Below are positions 21,888-26,284 of a stretch of 26,284 bases of DNA, in pieces. Positions within the stretch are counted from its first letter, which is position 1. Every line of letters starts with the position of its first letter. This stretch comes from a virus: IMG/VR virus record IMGVR_UViG_3300042539_000162, positions 1 through 26,284 of that record; one strand, given 5' to 3'. Made by a program: the position numbers and the translations under genes. The notes under the pieces are model-generated. The model worked only from the letters and a program-made list of their open reading frames with translations, did not search any database and was not told the origin of the DNA.

Positions 21888-21907
21888 TACTGTGAATATA
21901 CACAGTA
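21888..21907. promoter_or_regulatory. LexA (SOS) box-like operator
   Basis: TACTGTGAATATACACAGTA is a 20-bp near-perfect palindrome: 7-bp arms TACTGTG/CACAGTA around AATATA. It has CTGT-N8-ACAG, the LexA consensus of beta/gammaproteobacteria, with the flanking TA steps of the strong E. coli consensus. It overlaps the -10 of the promoter at 21895-21923, so a bound repressor would block RNA polymerase. A different regulator (for example a phage repressor) with the same half-site cannot be excluded. Confidence 0.65.
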
Positions 21908-21923
21908 TATTTCAAAAAATCAA
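21895..21923 (-). promoter_or_regulatory. Sigma70-like promoter of the head genes
   Basis: Minus strand: -35 TTGATT (21918-21923; 4/6 to TTGACA), 17-bp spacer, -10 TATATT (21895-21900; 5/6). It overlaps the 3' end of the 99-aa gene and the LexA-like box. It is placed to transcribe the 61-aa gene, co-chaperonin, scaffold, decoration and coat genes to the terminator at 18109. Confidence 0.65.
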
Positions 21924-22219
21924 TAAATACCTACAGGAAGGTTTCCGTCACGCTTGTACGTAACAGTCCCCCCTCGTTTTTGAATAGCCCGTTTCTGACT
22001 AGCCACCACATTACGGGGCTTTGCCGACGAAACCGAGCCACCTTCTTCTTTCTTTTGGACGCCCGCTTTTTTAAGGCTAATCGCCACCGCCTGCTTGACC
22101 GCAGCTTTTTTAGACTTAGGAGTGCTCGTACCGATACGCCCCTTAGACTGGTATGTGTCGACGAGTTCTTGGATGTTTCCACTAACTGTTTTTCTACTGC
22201 TTCCGGATTTGAGAGGCAT
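21920..22219 (-). CDS. Basic small protein with GG motifs, 99 aa
   Basis: Start at 22219 (MPLKSGSSRKTVSGNIQELV), with AGGAG just upstream and a 26-nt overlap with the portal stop; an upstream in-frame ATG at 22297 is deeper inside the portal gene and rejected. Residues 1-20 match a conserved phage block (KSGSSRKTVSGNI; DUF6496-like by memory). It is Lys-rich, with KEEGGSVSSA (58-64 region) and KRGGTVTYKR (81-90). The stop TGA overlaps the -35 of the head promoter. Role unknown. Confidence 0.8.
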   Translation of the reverse strand: MPLKSGSSRKTVSGNIQELVDTYQSKGRIGTSTPKSKKAAVKQAVAISLKKAGVQKKEEGGSVSSAKPRNVVASQKRAIQKRGGTVTYKRDGNLPVGIY

Positions 22220-24566
22220 TTTGGGCTCCTTTTTGTAACATAGCCATGATACGTTCATTTGCAATTTTTTCGTTAGACTGGATTTTAGCCACGTCAATTT
22301 GGTCCTGCTTTTGCTTGTCCATCTGCTCCATTTGGAGGCGGGCGCTAGCTTCTTGCGCTTTTTGCTGATCTCGCTGGGCGCTTTGCTGCAGCTCTTGCTT
22401 CTTCAGTTCAACTAATGGGTCTGTTTGGTCACCCATAAGCTGGTTTTGAAGTTCCCGTACTTGCTGAAGGTTCTCAACAATCTTCAAGGCAATCATGCCT
22501 TCTTTTTGCAAGTCAGACACCATATTTTCAGGGTCTGTGCCATACGTTTTGAAGAGTTCTGCTTCCACATCCTCTTCTGCCCTTAAGCGGCAATGCTCTA
22601 GGATATGCTTTTGCAGCTCCACCGCAGCCAAAGGATTGGATTGTAGGATTGGCGAGATACCTTGGATTAAGTGGCTCACAATATGAGCGTCATGTTGTTG
22701 TCCAGGAAACGCCTTGAGCTTGACTCCGTCCATTACGTCGCCATTTTCTGTGGCTGGGTCTTTTGGCAAGTCTGGGTTTTGTGGTTTTAAGATTGCGTCA
22801 ATATTTTTAGTTCCCAGCGCCTCATAAATACGGCGATATGCCTCATACAGGTTGTGCATCTGTGGAGCCGACTGCGCCAACTGTAGTTGGGTCTGCGCCA
22901 TGGTGATACGCTGTGCTGTCGAAAAGATATTGGGGTCTGCAACAGGAATTACATCGACGCTACCGTCAAAATCGGTACGCTTAATCTTACGGGAAGCGCC
23001 GGGTACATCATATGGGTACTCGTCAGGCAAGGATTCACCAAAGCCGTCAGCCAATAAGCGGAACTCAAGCTTCTGGGCATAGTGCATCCGCTTGTGAATA
23101 GCGGACATGATGTTTGCGCCTTTTTCCAAGAGTGCAATAGTGGTTCCAACTGCTGCTTGCTGGTTGCCGTCACCTACTTGCATGTCTGCAATCGACGCCA
23201 AGCGTTTACCAGCCTCAACGCAGAAGCCCAACAGGGTAAATAACGTCTGGCTTGGCTCTTTGTATGGCAAAGGTAGCATAGAAGACTGCAAATCAGCGCC
23301 ACCTGCGTCAATATCACGCCATTCGCCAGGTTGTAGTGGTACATCGTCGTTGGCAATACGGGCGCCCTTGGCTTTAAAGCCTGCCGGCAGGTTAGCCAAG
23401 GTTCCTGCGTCGATTAATTGACGCATGGAGGATGTTGCGGTGCGGGTTAAGCCACCAATCAAGTGTACAAAACCAAGGCCGTAGGCTCCCGGTCCCTCTA
23501 CGAGCACATAATGCACAAAATACTCTTTACGGCACTTGTAGCCGTCCTTCATTTTCCAATTACGACGAATCCCGACCACTTGGTTGGTGCTTTCTTCGAT
23601 GGTAATGACATAAGGCAGGGCAACACCGGTCTCTTCGCCGTCATCGTCCTTGTCTTCAAAGCCTTCTAAGTCCCAATCCACGTGGAACTCATACAAAAAC
23701 ACTTCTTCTGGCTCACCAGAGGCAGACATACCGACTAATTTGTCAATGCTGTCTTGGATTACGTCGCCTGGAGTCGAATTAACGACAGGCTGGACGTTAA
23801 CATCACGATAAAAACCAATATTGACCAGCTTGCGGTACTCATTTGCGTCCATTGGCACACGATGAGTAATGCGTGGGCACTTCGACATAATGGAAGAGCC
23901 GTTGTAAGGGATAAACAGATCATCTGGCAACACTAGTTTGCTTACCATCTTGCCTGTTTGTGGGTTTTGATAAACTTTTTTAAACGCTGAGCCACCATAA
24001 CCTGCATAAAACAGTAATTGGTCAAACTCAGGGGTGTAATCCGCCATGTCAGTAGTCAGTTCGTAGTTCATGAACTCTTTGACACGCTCTGCTTTGGCTA
24101 ATTTCTCACGAGTTTCCTTGCCAAGCACCTGTGTTTTGACAGGGCCTTCGGCTGGCATGAGTTCTTTGAACGCTTGAGCTTGAAATTGTACGATTGCTTC
24201 GGTGAGCATGGGGTGTGCTGTGCCACAAGCGCCCTTAAATGGCTTGGTACGCTCCTCGTATGAGAAGCCAAGAAGCTCTAAGCCCTTAGAATACTGCTTT
24301 TCCCAATCACCACGGCTCGCTTTATCAGCGTCTAACAGCGCCATAAGCTCGCTGGAGATAGGACCAAGCTCGCTAGGGTCTACTACTTCGGCTAAATTGG
24401 CGTCAAACGGCACTTCTTCGTGCTCGTCCTCGCCCATTTCGACTGTTGCACCGCCATCTTCTTCCAAAATAATCTCAATGTCGCCCTCTGGCGTCTTCAT
24501 TTCGATCTCAGGAAGCTCAATATCAATTGTTTCTTCGTCTTCTGGACGGTTTTTTTCAATAGCCAT
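22194..24566 (-). CDS. Portal protein, long P22-type
   Basis: A 790-aa portal. An acidic N-terminal ~60 residues precede the recognisable core: LLGFSYEERTKPFKGACGTA, HPMLTEAIVQFQAQAFKELM, QLLFYAGYGGSAFKKVYQNP, LVLPDDLFIPYNG, and LTRTATSSMRQLIDAGTLAN (near 375-395), with PLPYKEPSQTLFTLLGF. The C-terminal ~100 residues are a Gln/Lys coiled coil (LKKQELQQSAQRDQQKAQEA) that could make the barrel seen in P22. Twelve copies would form the packaging vertex. Start is 2 nt after the preceding stop. Confidence 0.93.
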   Translation of the reverse strand: MAIEKNRPEDEETIDIELPEIEMKTPEGDIEIILEEDGGATVEMGEDEHEEVPFDANLAEVVDPSELGPISSELMALLDADKASRGDWEKQYSKGLELLGFSYEERTKPFKGACGTAHPMLTEAIVQFQAQAFKELMPAEGPVKTQVLGKETREKLAKAERVKEFMNYELTTDMADYTPEFDQLLFYAGYGGSAFKKVYQNPQTGKMVSKLVLPDDLFIPYNGSSIMSKCPRITHRVPMDANEYRKLVNIGFYRDVNVQPVVNSTPGDVIQDSIDKLVGMSASGEPEEVFLYEFHVDWDLEGFEDKDDDGEETGVALPYVITIEESTNQVVGIRRNWKMKDGYKCRKEYFVHYVLVEGPGAYGLGFVHLIGGLTRTATSSMRQLIDAGTLANLPAGFKAKGARIANDDVPLQPGEWRDIDAGGADLQSSMLPLPYKEPSQTLFTLLGFCVEAGKRLASIADMQVGDGNQQAAVGTTIALLEKGANIMSAIHKRMHYAQKLEFRLLADGFGESLPDEYPYDVPGASRKIKRTDFDGSVDVIPVADPNIFSTAQRITMAQTQLQLAQSAPQMHNLYEAYRRIYEALGTKNIDAILKPQNPDLPKDPATENGDVMDGVKLKAFPGQQHDAHIVSHLIQGISPILQSNPLAAVELQKHILEHCRLRAEEDVEAELFKTYGTDPENMVSDLQKEGMIALKIVENLQQVRELQNQLMGDQTDPLVELKKQELQQSAQRDQQKAQEASARLQMEQMDKQKQDQIDVAKIQSNEKIANERIMAMLQKGAQNASQIRKQ

Positions 24567-24568
24567 AA

Positions 24569-26284
24569 TTATTTATATCTCCAATCAGGCGGCACAAAGT
24601 TTGGGCGCTCTGTAATTGACAGTTCGCCGCCTAGTTTAGCCGAGTAATCCTTTAAAAATGCGTCCACTTCATTAAAATATTTTTCGGGGCTGTTATTTCC
24701 CGTGCCTTTAATTTGTGCAACACGACTAAAACTGCCGTTTTGATCTTTTTGAAGTTCTATCGTAACATGCGGCACCCCTTTTTGGTCCCGCAAAGAAATA
24801 ATTTTTGTATTTTGTTTGGCTACGGCATTGCAATAACCAGAGCCACCCACGCAGTGACCCATAATATTACCCTCAAGACTTAACGCATCGGGAGTTTTTA
24901 CGTCCACCCATTTGTAACCTTCTCCCACTGGCAGCAGTTCTTTAGTGCCTTCAAATAATACTTTTGGTGAAAATTTGCTGGGATCACGACGTGCTGCTTC
25001 CATCCTTGCGTGCCACTGCTTGGATTTGGCAATTGCATCTGCCACACCCATGTTTTTAATGTCGTTGGGGTTGCGAGTTAACAGGTAATCACGTAATTCA
25101 ATCATGTCCAATACACCTCGTGGACCGGAATTAGTCGATGCAAATATTGGTTCCCCTTCTGCAACTGCCTTGCGTACATGTGGGGGCAGATCGGATTGAT
25201 TCATCATCCGCATTAATGCGCCTGCTTCGGATTCCTCTGCCATTTGCTTAAAGCCGGGAGCGCTGTAAAGTCTTGGATACTTTTCTAATTGTTCTGTGCT
25301 TATTCTGTTAACAGACGTCATCAGTTCAGTTGGGCTATCAGGAGATTGCTCTTTAATTTTTTTCCTAAGCGCTTTTTCCATGTTAACTAGGTAGCTGTTA
25401 GCGTTTCCTTTACCAAGCGCCTTGGCTTGTCCTTCTCCTACGTACGCATTTAAACTGATTGATGAGTCATACGCATTACGCACATTTTTTAATGCGTTTT
25501 TATCCCCTGCTTGCGCTGCGGCAAATTCGTCAGCAGACGCATATGTATAATTTGGAATTTCACCAGAAAGCATTTTTTTAAAAATTGGATCGTCTGCAGT
25601 GCCCATATCATTCATTACATAATTACGCAACTTTTTGTCTATGAATTTCACGACTTCTGCTTGCTGCGGATCAGTACGATCTAAGTCTTCTGTAAAATGG
25701 CGAACGTGAATATCAAAATTAGATAAAGGCGGTTCCTCTATAGATTTCGCACCAAGGTACACGCCACCTTTTGGTCGTACCGCAAACGCTGTACCAGGAG
25801 CCATGATCTTCTGTGCTAGGTTGCTGCCACCTTGTCCGGTACTTGCCATCGCCAAGTCTTCCAGCGCCGCTTTAGCTGTGCCTTTCACGGCTTGCCCTGC
25901 GGCGACCACGGCTCGTGGTCCGGCAGTAGGACTTAAAATTCCCGTTCCCAAGCGTGTCAAAGTTTCTGTGGTCGAGCCGGTTGGCTTGTCGGCAATGCCT
26001 AGCTCTCGAGACTTTTGAATCAGATAGTCACTGCCCCCTACAGGCTTCTCAGTCGCAAGCTTACTGCCGGTGACGTAGTCTACACCTTTTAAGCCAAGAT
26101 TGATAATGTCTACCGGAGCACCCAACAAGTCGTAAGGGGTATATTGGGTACTACGCAGGATTTCTTTAGCCGTGCCTTTTACCTTTTCGCCCATGCTGGG
26201 CTCTGGCTTTTTTTCGACTTCCCCGCCTTCTGCAAACAAAGGGGTACTGGTTCCTGCAAAGCCACTTACGTCCCCTAAGCCAAA
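24569..26284 (-). CDS. Large protein with C-terminal PcfJ-like domain, 5' truncated
   Basis: The minus-strand frame is open to the window end. The codon at 26239 is TTG and there are 15 sense codons upstream, so the true start is probably outside the window; at least 571 codons are visible. Near the visible N-terminus is FAEGGEVEKKPEPS, then an Ala/Gly-rich stretch (LTRLGTGILSPTAGPRAVVA) like phage internal proteins. The C-terminal region holds a PcfJ-like block: LEGNIMGHCVGGSGY, IISLRDQKGVPHVTIELQ, VAQIKGTGNN. Upstream of portal, it may be an internal/ejected virion protein; the role of the PcfJ-like domain is unknown. Confidence 0.8.
   Translation of the reverse strand, partial: FGLGDVSGFAGTSTPLFAEGGEVEKKPEPSMGEKVKGTAKEILRSTQYTPYDLLGAPVDIINLGLKGVDYVTGSKLATEKPVGGSDYLIQKSRELGIADKPTGSTTETLTRLGTGILSPTAGPRAVVAAGQAVKGTAKAALEDLAMASTGQGGSNLAQKIMAPGTAFAVRPKGGVYLGAKSIEEPPLSNFDIHVRHFTEDLDRTDPQQAEVVKFIDKKLRNYVMNDMGTADDPIFKKMLSGEIPNYTYASADEFAAAQAGDKNALKNVRNAYDSSISLNAYVGEGQAKALGKGNANSYLVNMEKALRKKIKEQSPDSPTELMTSVNRISTEQLEKYPRLYSAPGFKQMAEESEAGALMRMMNQSDLPPHVRKAVAEGEPIFASTNSGPRGVLDMIELRDYLLTRNPNDIKNMGVADAIAKSKQWHARMEAARRDPSKFSPKVLFEGTKELLPVGEGYKWVDVKTPDALSLEGNIMGHCVGGSGYCNAVAKQNTKIISLRDQKGVPHVTIELQKDQNGSFSRVAQIKGTGNNSPEKYFNEVDAFLKDYSAKLGGELSITERPNFVPPDWRYK

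Noticed and set aside
22220-22297. 26-codon extension of the 99-aa basic protein
   Set aside because: It lies inside the portal gene; the ATG at 22219 has AGGAG upstream and begins the conserved block.

Overview
The window looks like part of the structural half of a tailed, probably short-tailed (podovirus-like) bacteriophage. Apart from a two-gene island, every gene lies on the minus strand, tightly packed with 1-4 nt start/stop overlaps. Families are recognised from remembered sequence patterns, not a database search. The gene set (P22-type long portal, scaffold, coat, gp4-like adaptor, gp10-like tail hub, GH108 endolysin) and the moderate base composition would fit an aquatic proteobacterial virus. 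A CTGT-N8-ACAG operator of the beta/gammaproteobacterial LexA type agrees with this, but the host is an inference.

In the direction of transcription (high to low coordinates): (1) 26284-21920: a 5'-truncated large protein with a PcfJ-like domain, the portal, and a small basic protein. (2) 21923-18109: a head transcription unit. It starts at a sigma70-like promoter overlapped by a perfect 20-bp LexA-box-like palindrome, runs through a 61-aa protein, a GroES-like co-chaperonin, scaffold, a conserved 163-aa protein, a decoration-like protein and the major capsid protein, and ends at a UUCG-loop intrinsic terminator. (3) 17321-18140: an opposite-strand island holding a GNAT acetyltransferase and an HNH nuclease; the head terminator lies inside the 3' end of the HNH gene. 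(4) 17280-10004: a second promoter with an 8-bp leader inverted repeat, then small virion proteins, several Lys-rich proteins, an XhlA-like membrane protein, a gp4-like adaptor, a zinc-ribbon protein, a second adaptor, and structural proteins that include a 20-aa tandem-repeat protein. (5) 9994-4434: five fibre-like genes, each followed by a small putative assembly protein and most of them translationally coupled. (6) 4416-3040: a lysis block (coiled-coil/TM protein, 3TM-type holin, GH108 endolysin). (7) 3053-1: a gp10-like tail hub and a left-truncated structural protein.

The strongest novel leads are the LexA-like operator placed on the head-gene promoter, the fibre/assembly-gene cassette array with a visible duplication, and a short GG-x-V/M peptide repeated in several lysine-rich or virion-associated proteins. 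No tRNA, CRISPR, IS element, integrase or terminase is visible. No gene-free stretch exceeds about 165 bases.
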